Under the pieces are notes generated by a model, which ran no database searches, was not told the DNA's origin, and worked only from the letters and a program-made list of their open reading frames with translations. Source: Theocolax elegans (Eukaryota; Arthropoda; Insecta; Hymenoptera; Cerocephalidae). From it: a stretch of 64,000 nt of DNA. The first letter of the stretch is position 1; each line of letters opens with the position of its first letter. Below are positions 42,019 through 53,718 of this stretch, in pieces. Location: the NCBI GenBank assembly GCA_026168455.1, contig CM047428.1:36755255-36819254 (forward strand), read 5' to 3'. A program made the translations under genes and the position numbers.

Positions 42019-42243
42019 AGGACCGGAATACTACTTCCCCTTGCGACGCCGAGCGGGACGGATCGAACGCCAACGTAGCGGCCATCTAGACCATCGCTTC
42101 TTCTACGACACGAGTTTTAATTCGCTCACCTTTTTGTAAAGACGTTTGTAAATAATTAGCCGAAATCCCAAATAGAAATAAATACGGGAATTGAAAGCAG
42201 TGCACGTCTATTTTCTCAACCCACTACCACCAATTCCCAAAAA
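42019..42243 (+). mobile_element. 3' end / partial LTR of the Gypsy fragment
   Basis: GC-rich sequence continues from the integrase stop through AAATAGAAATAAATACGGG, which contains a polyadenylation-like AATAAA, to about 42243. The array-flanking sequence resumes there. No second LTR is present in the window. Confidence 0.45.
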
Positions 42244-42377
42244 TAGTTTATAAAAATTAATTTTTTTTTATTCAATATGATCGCGGCACCCAAAGGAATA
42301 ATTAGACATAGTGTTTGAATTTTTTATAGGTATTTAATTAATTTTTTAATGGTTCAAAAGTTTAAGTCTTAGCGTAC

Positions 42378-43167
42378 TAGTCTAGGGGCAAATACTACAA
42401 CCCGTGTTATTTCGAGGTCCTCGATTCTACCCTAGTGTTTCCGAAGCATTTTGACCTGCTGAATCCGAATTTTTTGGGTAGAAAGTCTGAAAATGGCGCC
42501 TTTAATTGTTATTAACAATTTTTATAAACAAATTGCAAAATTGGGTTTTTCGCAAAAAAAAAATGCTATCATATTCTTTGAGTTATTTTGAATAAAAAAG
42601 ATTCCTACTAATTTTACGCTAAAGTGCAGTCCAAAGCCGCAAAAAATTCACAAAGTTTAAAAAAACGTGCCCGGCACCGAACTATGTTGCGGGAACCCGT
42701 GAGCGCGCGCGCAAATAGTGCTTATTGCAGTGCTCAGAAAGTAATTAATTCATTGCAGATATCATTTTGCGCCTATGTAAAGTTAAAATATATATTCTAA
42801 TCTTTAATTTGAGCCGAATTACGTTAAGATTAATGCAGTATACGTTGAGCTGTACATCGTCAAATTTGTGAAAATTTACGTTTTTTTAAACTTTGCGAAT
42901 TTTTTGCGGCTTTGGACTGCACTTTAGCGTAAAATTAGTGGAAACATATTTTATTCAAAATAACTCAAAGAATATGATAGCATTTTTTTTTCGCGAAAAA
43001 CCCATTTTTGCAATTTGTTTATAAAAATTGTTAATAACAATTAAAGGCGCCATTTTCAGACTTTCTACCCAAAAAATTCGGATTCAGCAGGTCAAAATGC
43101 TTCGGAAACACTAGGGTAGAATCGAGGATCTCGAAATAACACGGGTATATGAATTGCCCCTAGACTA
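42378..43167. mobile_element. Palindromic element with TAGTCTAGGGGC termini
   Basis: The outer ends TAGTCTAGGGGCAA...TTGCCCCTAGACTA are inverted repeats. The arms continue for about 310 bp each and include GTAGAAAGTCTGAAAATGGC and AACTCAAAGAATATGATAGC. The centre near 42665-42790 is unique and GC-richer. No reading frame exists. It interrupts a repeat that is intact at 40139-40260, so it is a mobile insertion. Superfamily unknown. Confidence 0.75.
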
Positions 43168-43349
43168 TACGATCGTACGTCCGTACAGGCTGATTTTTTA
43201 TTTTTTAATTCTTCTTATCTCTCTTGAATTTTCGAAAAAATGAATTTTTTTTAATGAAAGTGATCGCGGAACCACACGGATTAATTAGAAATAATGCTTG
43301 ACTTTTTTATAAAAAAACCTCGATTATTTAGCTCGATTATTTATTTGTT

Positions 43350-43745
43350 TATCTCGATCAGTTATAACTGAAGGTAACATGAAGGACTGGACATTATCAA
43401 CAGGAAGAGAATATTTTTTTTTTAATTTCGTAATGTTTGTTCCAGTAGATGATGCCGCGATGATCTGGAGGTAACATAAGGGACCTGGATATCATCTACA
43501 GGAAGAAATGAATTTTTTTTTAAATTTCGTAATATGCGTTCCAGTAGATGATGCCGCGATGATCTGGAGGTAACATAAGGGACCTGGACATCATCTACAG
43601 GAAGAAATTAATTTTTTTTTTAATTTTGTTATGAGCTTTTCAGCAGATGATGCCGCGATGACCTGGAGGTAATAGTAATGACCTGGACATCATCTACAGG
43701 AAGAAATTAATTTTTTTTTAATTTCGTAATGTGCGTTCCAGTAGA
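43350..43745 (+). repeat. 100-bp tandem array, right block
   Basis: Four units of about 100 bp are closely related to those at 40440-40770 (GATGATGCCGCGATGA, CTGGAGGTAACATAAGG). Confidence 0.85.
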
Positions 43746-44340
43746 TAATAATAAAAATAATAATAAATAGTAATAAAATAATATAAATAACATAAATACC
43801 ATAAATACTATAAATACCATAATACATAATAACATAAACTACCTAATATATAAATAAATTATAATTATATATGTATGATCAATATTTAATTATTTGGTTG
43901 AGTTTTTATATAAATTAGTTATATATATAGACAAAAATTATTAATATATTTATACTGTATTTTTTTATTTTATAAAATTTATAAAATAAATTTTTACAAT
44001 ATTTAATATGTAATGTTATAATCAATCTTACGTAAATAGCAAATTTTAATATCAAAATAACAAAAGTTCTTACATCATATATAGTGAAATGTATATACTA
44101 CATATATTAAAATTTGTATAATAAGTATTGTAGAAATATTTTATATCCGCGTATATGTTCATTTCTTTTTCAGTATTTAATTGTTTTGAGACGACTTTTT
44201 AATTTAAGGCTATTCTAATTACTCCATTCGTCCAATAGGTGGCGTGTGGTTCTGATCCCCGCTAAATGTTATTTTATATAGGTTAAAATGATCGTTAAGA
44301 TGGAAATATACTTTACTAACAGTCCTGAGCCTTGTAGAAT
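43746..44340. other. Very AT-rich spacer
   Basis: Short ATA/AAT simple repeats and no gene signal. It ends next to the decayed Polinton fragment. Confidence 0.6.
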
Positions 44341-44346
44341 TCTACC

Positions 44347-44547
44347 CTATCGACTGTCAAAATAAAAGACATTTTTACCATTTTTTCGATAGGTCACCCA
44401 GTGCGTGCCAGGACCAGTATTATCATCAAGATTTATTACTGCAGATTCTATAGACAATGGACCACCATGTAGTAATGCGTTTCTCATAAATACTCCTCGA
44501 AAATTTGTAATTTGTAATTTTTTTGCATACCTATCCAAATCCGTCAA
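44347..44547 (-). pseudogene. Adenovirus-type cysteine protease fragment (second Polinton)
   Basis: Residues NFRGVFMRNALLHGGP, then NLDDNTGPGTHWVTYRKNG and VFYFDSR, match the N-terminal part of Polinton maturation proteases, including the catalytic His in GTHWV. The frame stops right after FDS where the family continues toward the catalytic Cys, which is absent. It is the last gene of a minus-strand block with the GGFLP protein and the phospholipase. Confidence 0.8.
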
Positions 44548-44564
44548 TGGTCGTCAAGGTAGTT

Positions 44565-45023
44565 TTACAGAAACGAAATTTTTTTTGACCCTCCTTTTTT
44601 TTTAGACACACCTTTGGATTTTCTTTTCTTTTGACATTTTAAAATTATACCGTAGCCTGTTTGATGAGGTTTCAGATACAAACCATTGCCAAGTGTTAAC
44701 GCTTCTACACGTTGATTATGTCTTGTTTGCTCTTCTACTTGGTTTTTAGCTGCACTTGCTCTGTTAATAGCTTGTGCTATCCCAGCAGCGTCTCTTGCTA
44801 ACGAACCTACAGCACTAAGCCCTGCAAATATCGGAATGAAAGCTGGTAAAAAACCGCCTGCTTTTGAAACGGGTAGAATTCGAGGTAAATTGACATTACG
44901 TTTACCTCCAATTATTTTTAAATTATCGCGAGCAATTTTTAATGCATTTTTTATAAGTATTTTGGAATTGTTATTCGGTGCAGTAGACTTAAGCGTTGTA
45001 TTTATCAATTTTTTTAATGTCAA
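44565..45023 (-). CDS. Polinton GGFLP-type core/membrane-active protein (about 150 aa)
   Basis: It contains NLPRILPVSKAGGFLPAFIP followed by a hydrophobic Gly/Ala-rich segment (FAGLSAVGSLARDAAGIAQA), a helical region and GNGLYLKPHQTGYGI, ending in a Lys-rich tail. This layout is standard for a Polinton/adintovirus minor virion protein encoded beside the protease and is thought to be membrane-active by comparison with adenovirus pVI. No ATG opens the frame at its usual position; it begins with TTG, so the start is lost or upstream. Confidence 0.7.
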   Translation of the reverse strand: MTLKKLINTTLKSTAPNNNSKILIKNALKIARDNLKIIGGKRNVNLPRILPVSKAGGFLPAFIPIFAGLSAVGSLARDAAGIAQAINRASAAKNQVEEQTRHNQRVEALTLGNGLYLKPHQTGYGIILKCQKKRKSKGVSKKKGGSKKISFL

Positions 45024-45418
45024 CTACTTTCTTTTTTTACTTTTTCTTTTACTACTACTTTTCTTCTTCTTCTTCAAACCCATTCCTAATTTTGACTTAT
45101 TTTCATAATATTTGAGACGGAAAATGCAGCGGCTTTTTCACCAGTACTAGAATCCGTTGCTCGTACACGTTGCCACGCTTTTTCAGCTAATACGCGATCT
45201 GCAGCGTTTCGCGCACTAATATTCTCACGGTTTTTAGAGTAAGCGATATCGTGTTCCTTGCATGCAATGTCCAACGGATTAATTCCAGGATCACCTCGAT
45301 TTAAGCGTCTTTGAAGTTTCGTTCCGGGTCCACAGTATTGGTAGCCTGGTATGTGTAATTCAAACGGTAGTTTATTTATAAGCTTATTGACAACACCTTT
45401 ACCCTCATGAATGATCAT
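45019..45418 (-). pseudogene. Parvovirus-type phospholipase A2 protein (second Polinton)
   Basis: From MIIHEGKGVVNKL the protein reaches the Ca-binding loop YQYCGPGTKL and the catalytic HD pair in ACKEHDIAYSKN, as in parvovirus VP1 unique regions; related domains occur in some adintoviruses/Polintons. Capsid-associated PLA2 is thought to open endosomal membranes. A one-base shift near 45105 separates the domain from a Lys/Arg-rich, nuclear-localisation-like tail (LGMGLKKKKKSSSKRK) encoded at about 45020-45085, so the protein is truncated after SVSNIMK. Catalytic residues are intact. Confidence 0.8.
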
Positions 45419-45455
45419 GATTGCTCAGTAGTTCAATGTAGACTGTGTACAATGC

Positions 45456-45464
45456 TATAAAATA
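45456..45464 (+). promoter_or_regulatory. TATA-box-like sequence between divergent Polinton genes
   Basis: TATAAAATA lies in the 90-bp gap between the leftward phospholipase gene and the rightward ATPase remnant, about 50 bp before the ATPase ATG. Confidence 0.35.
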
Positions 45465-45512
45465 TACCGTTTATAACTGGGATAGTCAGTCATAATTTAG
45501 ATGTTTTACAAG

Positions 45513-45990
45513 ATGGATTTCGAAGAGTAGTCTCTCAAACTTCCTATAATTAACTTTGATCAATTTACAAAACAAGATGTTAAAAAAGTTAAACGTCACC
45601 GACACTTGTTACCAGATAGCATACGTGCTGTATTTTGCGGACCTTCCAACTGTGAAAAAACAAATGCTCTACTGGCTCTTCTCCTTCATCCCAATGGTTT
45701 AAAATTTGAAAATGTATACGTATACTCAAAATCGTTAAATTAAGCAAAATGCAAATTTTTAGAGAAATTAATTGAGCCGATAAAGGGGATAAAATATTTA
45801 CCATTTAGTGAACATGAATTTGTTGTATCACCGGATAATGCGCTTGCTAATTTTGTAATGATATTTGATGATATCATCAAAATGTTCATTGTTTCTATCT
45901 TTGTCAGTCTTACGCTCAAATTCCTATACATTTAGAATTTATTAATTATATTTCGACAAGATGATGTAAATTTAAAACATACAAGCCAAA
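45513..45990 (+). pseudogene. Polinton packaging ATPase remnant (second Polinton)
   Basis: After a start (MDFEE) and an immediate stop, the frame continues with LLPDSIRAVFCGPSNCEKTN, a Walker A motif in which the conserved Gly before Lys is Glu, then FENVYVYSKSLN, a stop, and VMIFDDI as Walker B. Later pieces (FYLCQSYAQIPIHL, then RQDDVNLKH) lie in shifted frames. It is clearly related to Polinton ATPases but distinct from the ATPase of the large element, so it comes from another lineage. Inactive. Confidence 0.75.
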
Positions 45991-46860
45991 ATGCTCGCTT
46001 CGCTCGCAGTTAAATAGTATTGTTAACATAATAATTCTTTACCATCTAATTACATGTAATGTAATATTCAAAAAATTACTTTTTAAAAACTATTTAGTAA
46101 AATAATTTATAGTACTAGTAATTAAATAAATATTTCAATTATATAATTTGTTGGGATAAATCCGTAATAATTAATAGAAGAATGATCATTTTTACTATTT
46201 ATATCAATAACAATTTTTGTTATTCCCAATAATTAATTCTAATATTATTATTTACATTAATACCTGATAAACTTTATATAATTCATAATAGATCGATTCA
46301 TATTAATAAATTATTAATTATAACATTCCAATTAGAATTTAAAATACCGCATGTACTAGAATGACAAATATTAGAAGTTCAAATAGAAATAACGATTTGT
46401 TTTTACAATTTTTGATATATTGTTTACTTATATATATATATATATATATATCCCCATTAAAAAATCTCACTGGAGATCTCAGATCATATCTCAGGTAAGA
46501 TGTCATACCAAAAACTGATTTCAGCAATTTTTCGTTCATTACACGTTTTAAACCTTCTTATGTCGATTGATAACTTATCATCATGGGTATCATACTCAAT
46601 TACAAATACAAATTTCGCACCAGAAAATAGCAGACGAAAAAACAACTAATTTACTTATAACAAGTAGTAAAAACAAATTTACGCAAACACAGGAGTTAGT
46701 TGCCCTCCGTTATGTAATTATCTATCATTTTACAAAGCTTCAAGTTATTATAACAATATGTCGCCGAGAAAACCTTGAAAAATGCAATATTCTTATAATT
46801 TCTTGTATGAAAAATAAAATTCAACTCTTCAGACATTTTCGAAATTTCAATGAAAACAGC
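45991..46860. other. AT-rich sequence with (TA)n microsatellite
   Basis: No supported gene. A TA run lies at about 46431-46450. The end (46838-46890) has a tRNA-like GGATTTGAACCGGG, a reverse B-box, also echoed near 3370. Confidence 0.5.
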
Positions 46861-46890
46861 TTCAGCCCGGATTTGAACCGGGACCTAGAT

Positions 46891-47840
46891 CTTACTCTCT
46901 ATCTCTCATTGTCTCTATCTCTCATTGTCTCTATCTCTCATTCTCTCTATCTCTCATTCTCTCTATCTCTCATTCCCTCTATCTCTCATTCCCTCTATCT
47001 CTCATTCCCTCTATCTCTCATTCCCTCTATCTCTCATTCCCTCTATCTCTCATTCCCTCTATCTCTCATTCTCTCTATCTCTCATTCTCTCTATCTCTCT
47101 TTCTCTCTATCTCCCATTCTCTCTATCTCTCTCTCTCTCCCTCACACAGACTCTCATTCTTACTCATTCTCACTCTTGCACTCCCTCACTCTCCCTCATT
47201 CTCTCTCTCGCTCTGTACCTCTCGTTCTCTGTTTCTATCTCTCATACTCTCTCTCATTCTCTCTATCTCTCTCTCTCTCCCTCACACAGACTCTCATTCT
47301 TACCCATTCTCACTCTTGCACTCCCTCACTCTCCCTCATTCTCTCTCTCGCTCTGTACCTCTCGTTCTCTGTTTCTATCTCTCATACTCTCTCTCATTCT
47401 CTCTATCTCTCTCTCTCTCTCCCTCACACAGACTCTCATTCTTACTCATTCTCACTCTCGCACTCCCTCACTCTCCCTCATTCTCTCTCTCTCTCACTCT
47501 CTCTCTTATTCTCTCTCTCTATCTCTTTTTCTCTCTGTCTCTCTCCCTCACACAGACTCTCAATCTTACCCATTCTCACTCTCGCACTCCCTCACTCTCC
47601 CTCATTCTCTTTCTCTCTCACTCTCTCTCTTATTCTCTCTCTCTCTCTACCTCTCATTCTCTCTCACTCTCTTTCTCTATTTCTCTTTCTCTCTCTCTAT
47701 TTCTCTTTCTCTCTCTCTATTTCTCTTTCTCTCTCTCTATTTCTCTTTCTCTCTCTCTATTTCTCTTTCTCTCTCTCTATTTCTCTTTCTCTCTCTCTAT
47801 TTCTCTTTCTCTCTCTCTATTTCTCTTTCTCTCTCTCTAT

Positions 47841-47880
<40 letters not shown>

Positions 47881-47945
47881 TTCTCTTTGTCTCTCTCTCT
47901 CTCTCTCTATTTCTCTTTCTCTCTCTCATTCTCTCTATCTCTCAC
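46891..47945. repeat. 1.05-kb CT-rich satellite array
   Basis: Higher-order structure is visible: 15-bp units CTCTATCTCTCATTC, then about 120-bp units containing CCCTCACACAGACTCTC, then units CTCTATTTCTCTTTCT. All long Ser/Leu frames here are products of the repeat. Confidence 0.95.
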
Positions 47946-48371
47946 TCACACGCATTTGAGTGCGCAAAATAGTATATTACACAACTAGTGAGCAAAATAG
48001 GTCATTCCAACACGAGTCGGATTTGCCGCTCGAGCGAAGCGAGGGTGTAATGTATTTAGGTCTGTTAATGCAGTCACAAAACGTGATTCTTATCCAATTC
48101 CTAATATGGATACCATATAGGATAAGCTGCATAATATGTAGGTATTATGTAGCGGTAGGTATGTATCGGCGTACGTGAGAACAGTCAGCGAAGGTTGGGC
48201 TTGGTGACTGAATGCCACGTCAATATCATACGAAGCACGAAGAATCATTGAAGCAGCCTCCAATTGAAGAAAAGAATAGAAGCGTACAGCGCGTAGTCGT
48301 GGATAGATTATGCCTTTCTTTCGACTCGGCCTTCCCGAGGGAAGTAGAGTCTAGGGGGGGGGGGGGGGCTT
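47946..48371. other. Spacer with 15-base G run
   Basis: No supported gene. A pure run of 15 G at 48354-48368 directly precedes the LTR-like sequence and could form a G-quadruplex. Confidence 0.5.
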
Positions 48372-49264
48372 TGTGACGGAAATCGTCACACAATCTATTC
48401 ACGACGAATAGAATATTTAAATTCGCGAATTGTAAGTCGTCGGAGCCTTTCGTATGTCAAGGCCAACTGACGACACTTGTTTGTTTTTGTACAAATGTAC
48501 AATTACGCGCGCAATGGTACGTAGGGATGAGAGCGCGACAGTGTGTGTGTGTGTTTCCCACTCTCATCCCTTTTTCGGAAATTAGGCAATTGCCTATTTA
48601 GTATGTCCCGATCCGCCGCTCGAGGCGGACAAACTATCCGGTGCCGAGTGTTATAGTTTTCCGGCTAAGAAAAGGCGCGTGAGGCGCAAGCCCGTCGAGT
48701 TCCGGATTATCCTCGCGAGGTGAGCCGCGAGTGTTTTGGTATAAAAAGGACGGGAAGTGTGTGAGTGAGTGCGGACGCGGTTCGCGAGGCACTCGCCGCG
48801 GCACAGGGCCGCCTTCCAGCACCGCAGCCGACGTCGGTCCTCCGTTGCCCAGGAGGACACAGGGACAAGGATCGGCTGGGCCATCCACGGGGCGCATACC
48901 GGTGAGTTTTGGTATATTACCGCGCGTCCCCCCCCCTCCTTCCCCGAGTGTATGTGTGTGTGTACATCGAGAGTGTATTCTGGTACGCGGGTACCCGAAT
49001 AGCGGAGATCGGGGTCAAGTCAACCGCAGGCGAGGATCTCGATCCGATTGACTCCCGATACTTCCGCCCGCGCGAAAGTAACATTGTCGCGGCACGAGGC
49101 CTGGATGGCCAAATTGTTAATTAATTAAATAAATGTTATATTCATTTTTATTTTAATTCATAAATTAAATACTTGTGTGCGCGGTATTGGGCAACGCGGC
49201 CCAACGGTTAACTTTAATTATTAAAAATAATTAATTCGATCGGGTACGCGAATACCACGTCACA
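48372..49264 (+). mobile_element. Solo-LTR-like sequence (893 bp)
   Basis: It begins TGTGACGGAAATCG and ends CCACGTCACA, giving TG...CA ends with a short inverted match (TGTGACG / CGTCACA). It is GC-richer than its surroundings and contains GTATAAAAAGGACGG near 48740, a plausible promoter core, followed by GC-rich leader-like sequence. No internal domain or partner LTR is nearby, and I could not find a target duplication, so the ends may have been altered. Confidence 0.55.
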
Positions 49265-49520
49265 ATGTAAAGAATTCTTTATAATGTGTAAATGTAATAG
49301 TCGCACTTGATTGAAAAAATGTTTAATTTAATGGTTGCGTATTAATTATTAGAAATCCGATTAGCAGACATAAATAATAGAAATGGTATTATTAAAAGAA
49401 AAAATTATCCCTGATGGGGATTCAAACTCAGAACCGATAGTCACCCGCGTAAAAAATGACGTGTAATACACATATTGAAAACGTGTATACGACATGTTGT
49501 TTAAAACATGTATCATGTAT
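49265..49520. other. AT-rich spacer
   Basis: No supported gene; AT-rich sequence between the LTR-like element and the foldback at 49521. Confidence 0.5.
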
Positions 49521-50627
49521 GTATCTTGTGACCGAATCCCATATTAGAAATCCACGTATATTCGTGTTTGGTTCGTGTGGGGTTGATGTTTTATACATGT
49601 GAAATCTGCCAGATGTATGACAAATATGTACATTATAAGCGTGTGGATAGTTTCTTTTTTCAACCTTAACACTCATGACGCTTATGTGTAGATATTATAA
49701 ATATTTAGTGTATCTAAACTGTTTATATATCATTTCGCCGGTGCGAAGTCAAACATTAAACTACAGATGCAAGGATATGTTTATGCAGTTTCGCATTGAT
49801 GCAACTTCAGTGTGACGGACTTTGAGAATTTGTTTGCGCTGCCGGTGCGGATGCTAATAAAATCTTCGTCAGAGTTAACGTACCAGGTCTAAATTATTAA
49901 GATGATTAATACCAGATTACTCAGATAAGTCTTTAAAAATATGAAACTCTTTCAGTTTTAATAATACGACTTGGTTATAGGTCTGATAACCTGTTAACCT
50001 TAAATTTTCTGTATCAAAAATTTTCTTTCTGCCATAAATTCTTTTTCGTTATCGATACTTTGTGTTTTGTTTTCTTATTTCCAGATACCCGCAACCAGAC
50101 TATCCTAAAAAAAGATACATATAGCGAAAGAGAGAGAGAGAGAGAGAGAGAGACAGAAAGAGCGAATTTTTGAAGTAGGGGCTGTGCAAGAAAATGCTGC
50201 AGAGTATGACATCAAAAGACGCAGCGATCTATTAATTCCCGTAAAAAAATTATTTTATGTGTCACATATGTAATAAATATGTACACTACATGTATTTAGG
50301 TACACGTAACCTACATGTATCTTATGAAGATTTGTACATCTTGTACGTGTTGCCTAAGTGTAGCTTCCATGTAGATATTGTAAATATTTAGTGTACCTGA
50401 GATATTTATGGAGTGCACTCTATAAACATCTCAGACACACTAAATATTTATAATATCTACACATAAGCGACATGAATGTTAAGGTTGAAAAAAGAAAGTA
50501 TCCACACGCTTGTAATGTACATATTCGTCATACGTTTGGCAGATATCACATGTATAAAACATCAACCCCACACGAACCAAAAACGAATGTACGTGGATTT
50601 CTAATATCGGATTCTTTCACAAGATAC
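49521..50627. mobile_element. Foldback element with 180-bp divergent inverted arms
   Basis: The left arm (49521 to about 49720) and right arm (about 50430 to 50627) are inverted copies, sharing for example TTCGTGTGGGGTTGATGTTT and its reverse. A second near-perfect hairpin lies at about 50370-50460 (GATATTGTAAATATTTAGTG against its reverse). A GA microsatellite at 50128-50152 lies in the centre. No coding sequence. Confidence 0.65.
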
Positions 50628-50639
50628 CCCTGTTGAAAA

Positions 50640-50820
50640 AAAAACATGTGATATATTTACGTGAAAAATACACGTAAAATATTACGAGTAATTCGGTTCC
50701 AAATATGCACATGAAAAGTACACGTGAAAAATACACGTGAAAAATATACATGAAATATACACGTAACAAATATACTTGAAAAATACACGTGAAATAAGTA
50801 CGTGGAAAATACACAAAAAT
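50640..50820. repeat. Degenerate ACACGTGAAAAAT tandem repeat
   Basis: About ten degenerate units of 13-18 bp containing ACACGTGAAAAAT or ACATGTGAAA. A short inverted relative occurs at 58215-58262. Confidence 0.75.
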
Positions 50821-51335
50821 AACCAAGTTAATTGTTCGTAAATCTGCATACCTGAGAGTTGTAATCCTGTAAAAGTATCTTCTTAAAAGTCTTTTCTTAA
50901 ATATCGTTAATTTAAATAAAATAAACATTTTTCTTATATGGCTTAACGCTTAAATTATAAATATTTGCATTCGCATGAGTTTGACCAAAAATGGGTGATT
51001 GAAATAAACTTAAAATTAAAAAAAAATATAAGAAAATACCTTAATTTATTTAATAATGATACAAATTTGGTACAACACATAAATACTCACAAACATTAGT
51101 TTTGACATTTACGCATATTTTTAGTATTTTACTAGTCGAAAGAGATGCAATTCGAGATAGTATATTTACAATCTTACATAATATATATTCTGTTAATGTG
51201 GGTCGATCAATTATAAAATCTCTTATTACAACATATGTACCATCATCTAAGATAGCAAATGAATTGTTAAATCTTAACCTGCGTCGTTTGCAAGATGTAT
51301 ATAAATATTTATTTTTAATAATTTTTTTGTATGTT
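50821..51335. other. AT-rich sequence; small open frame of unknown nature
   Basis: A 79-codon plus-strand frame (51102-51341) has no recognised motif. The direct repeat ATTTTTTTGTATGTT near 51321-51335, matched near 53839-53853, looks like the target duplication of the Penelope-like element. Confidence 0.4.
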
Positions 51336-51438
51336 TTGTGATTTTTATTTGCACTACAATTATTAATGTATATGAATAGTCGATCTGATGGAGGCGAGGA
51401 AAGGAGGAAGAAAACACAATTCTTTCCTTTATTTTTTG

Positions 51439-51482
51439 CACAACGTTTCGTTGGCTTGGCCTGCCACCATCTTCAGGTGCCT
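51439..51482 (-). ncRNA. Hammerhead ribozyme motif, PLE 1 left repeat
   Basis: On the minus strand: GCAC, CTGAAGA, an imperfect stem II, GAAACGTT, GTGC. GCAC/GTGC forms stem I, AC/GT forms a minimal stem III without loop, and the cleavage-site base is U. This is the minimal type I layout described for Penelope-like elements. Confidence 0.7.
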
Positions 51483-52129
51483 ATATTCGAACACAACAAT
51501 TATTTAAAAAATTATCAAAAAATAAATACATAAATTTCAAACAAGATATACAGTATATTAAATATACCTTATAAATTCGTATTAATGATGAGGTAAAGAG
51601 TCGAGTGAACAGTGTCAAACATTAAAAGATGTAACGTAAATATATATAAACACGAGTACTACCACAAACATACGTACATAGTAATACGTCAGATGTATCA
51701 GCACTTTAAATTTCTAAGAATATGAAAGTAAGTACTATTCAAAAACTTTATATCATCTTTTGCATTAATATTATTACTGTCACATTTTATATGAATCATT
51801 TCAGAAATTAGTCTTTTATTGTAATTCACTGCAAATAATAATTTTAAATTAACAAAAACTTTTCTTAAGGATAATTCAGATATATTTTTTACAACTTCTG
51901 ATAAAGGCAATAAAACAGTTTGCATGTTTAAATCTGACTATAATTTAAAAATGGAGTTATTATTTTCTGACACTTCAACTTATCTAGTTGTTATGAAAAA
52001 TCCATTAATAACTTCAAAATGATAGTGCGAAAATTCTAAGATATTTAAATGATAATGAGTTCCATAATAAAAAATACCTTAAAAACGCTCTTACTTGTTC
52101 GAATACTAATCTTGCTAAAGTGTATGGTT

Positions 52130-53435
52130 TACCCAAAATACATAAAATAGATGCACCGTTAAGACCTATTATTTCTCTTGTTAACAGCCCAACTCATTTT
52201 TTAGCCGAAATAGTATATTCTGAAATAAAACCATTATTAAAAAATCCAAATTCTCATAGCAGTAGTTTTGAACATAATAAAAATTAAAAGATATTAAATT
52301 AAATGATGAATATGTTTTATTATTCCTAGATGTTAATTTACTTTTTACAAATGTGTGATGCGAATTAGTTTTGAAAAGTTTAGAAAGAACAGTTTCTCTT
52401 TTAACTTACTAAGTTTCTTTTTGATAACACGTTTTTTATTTTTAACAATTGTTATTACAAGCAAATTTATGGAACACCAATGGGTTCACCAACATCACCG
52501 TTATTTGCTGATATTGTTATGGATGATTTGGAAAAAGAAAGTCTTAATAAGTTACAAACTATTCATAAATGTTTTCCAATTTTTTATTGTAGGTATGTAT
52601 ACGATACGATAATGTGTATAAAAAAGAAACATGTGGATTTAGTAATTAAGATTTTTAATTCTTATGATAAAAATTTACAATTTTCCTTTGAACTAGAGAA
52701 AAATAGTATAATTAATTTTTTAGACATTACAATAATTCGAGAATCAGTTAGTATAATTACTGATTGGTACCAAAGACCGTCCAATTCCGGTAGACTTATT
52801 AATTATTTTTCCAACCATCCAATGCAGCAAAAAAGGAACCTTGTTTTTAATCGTCTTGATAGAGCTTGTTTGTTGGCAGATACAAAATTTTACACAAAAA
52901 ATTTATTGATTATAAATAAATTACTGATTAATAATAATTACCCTATACATTTATTAGGCAAAACATACAAAGTAGATTAAATTATTTATAACAAAGGAAA
53001 AAATCAGATTTTCAAAAAAAATAATAGAAAAGTATATCGTTTAACCTACGTTTCTCTACCTTATTTAGATAATTTTGATAAATTAGCAACCATTTTATTA
53101 TCTTACAATATTCAAGTGTTGCCGTTAGTTAGAAAACATTTAAATTTGGTAATAAAATTGGGTAAAGATGCTACCAACAAATGGGTTTAAACAAACGTTA
53201 TTTATAAATTCTCATGTAAAAATGGTTCAGCTTCATAAGTCGGTGAAACCAAACGTTTTTTAAAAACCAGAATCAATGTACATGTGAAAAATAATAATCC
53301 AGATTCGGTTGTAAATCAACATGTAAAAAACTCTAACCACGAATTGAATTGGGATAATACAAAAATTTTAGATGTAGAAGTGAATTACAATAAAATACTA
53401 ATTTCTGATGATTCATATAAAATGTGACAGTAATA
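52130..53435 (+). pseudogene. Penelope-like reverse transcriptase with GIY-YIG remnant (degenerate)
   Basis: Recognisable pieces in order are VYGLPKIHK and APLRPIISLVNSPTH (RT fingers), GSPTSPLFADIVMDDLE (before motif C), RYVYDTIMC (motif C) and FSCKNGSAS...VGETKRFLKTRI (GIY-YIG-like core). The catalytic YVDD is YVYD, so the first Asp is lost. The long open part spans 52480-52980; elsewhere stops and shifts abound. The element is inactive. Confidence 0.8.
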
Positions 53436-53718
53436 ATATTAATGCAAAAGATGATATAAAGTTTTTGAATAGTACTTACTTTCATATTCTTAGAAATTTA
53501 AAGTGCTGATACATCTGACGTATTACTATGTACGTATGTCTGTGGTAGTACTCGTGTTTATATATATTTACGTTACATCTTTTAATGTTTGACATTCGAC
53601 TCTTTACTTCATCGTTAATACGAATTTAAAAGGTATATTTAATATAGTGTATATCTGGTTTGAAATTTATGTATTTATTTTTTGATAATTTTTTAAATAA
53701 TTGTTGTGTTTGAATATA

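Noticed and set aside
46567..47988. Ser/Leu-rich frames of up to 473 codons
   Set aside because: Produced by the CT-rich satellite; three overlapping frames are open over the same array and none has protein-like composition.
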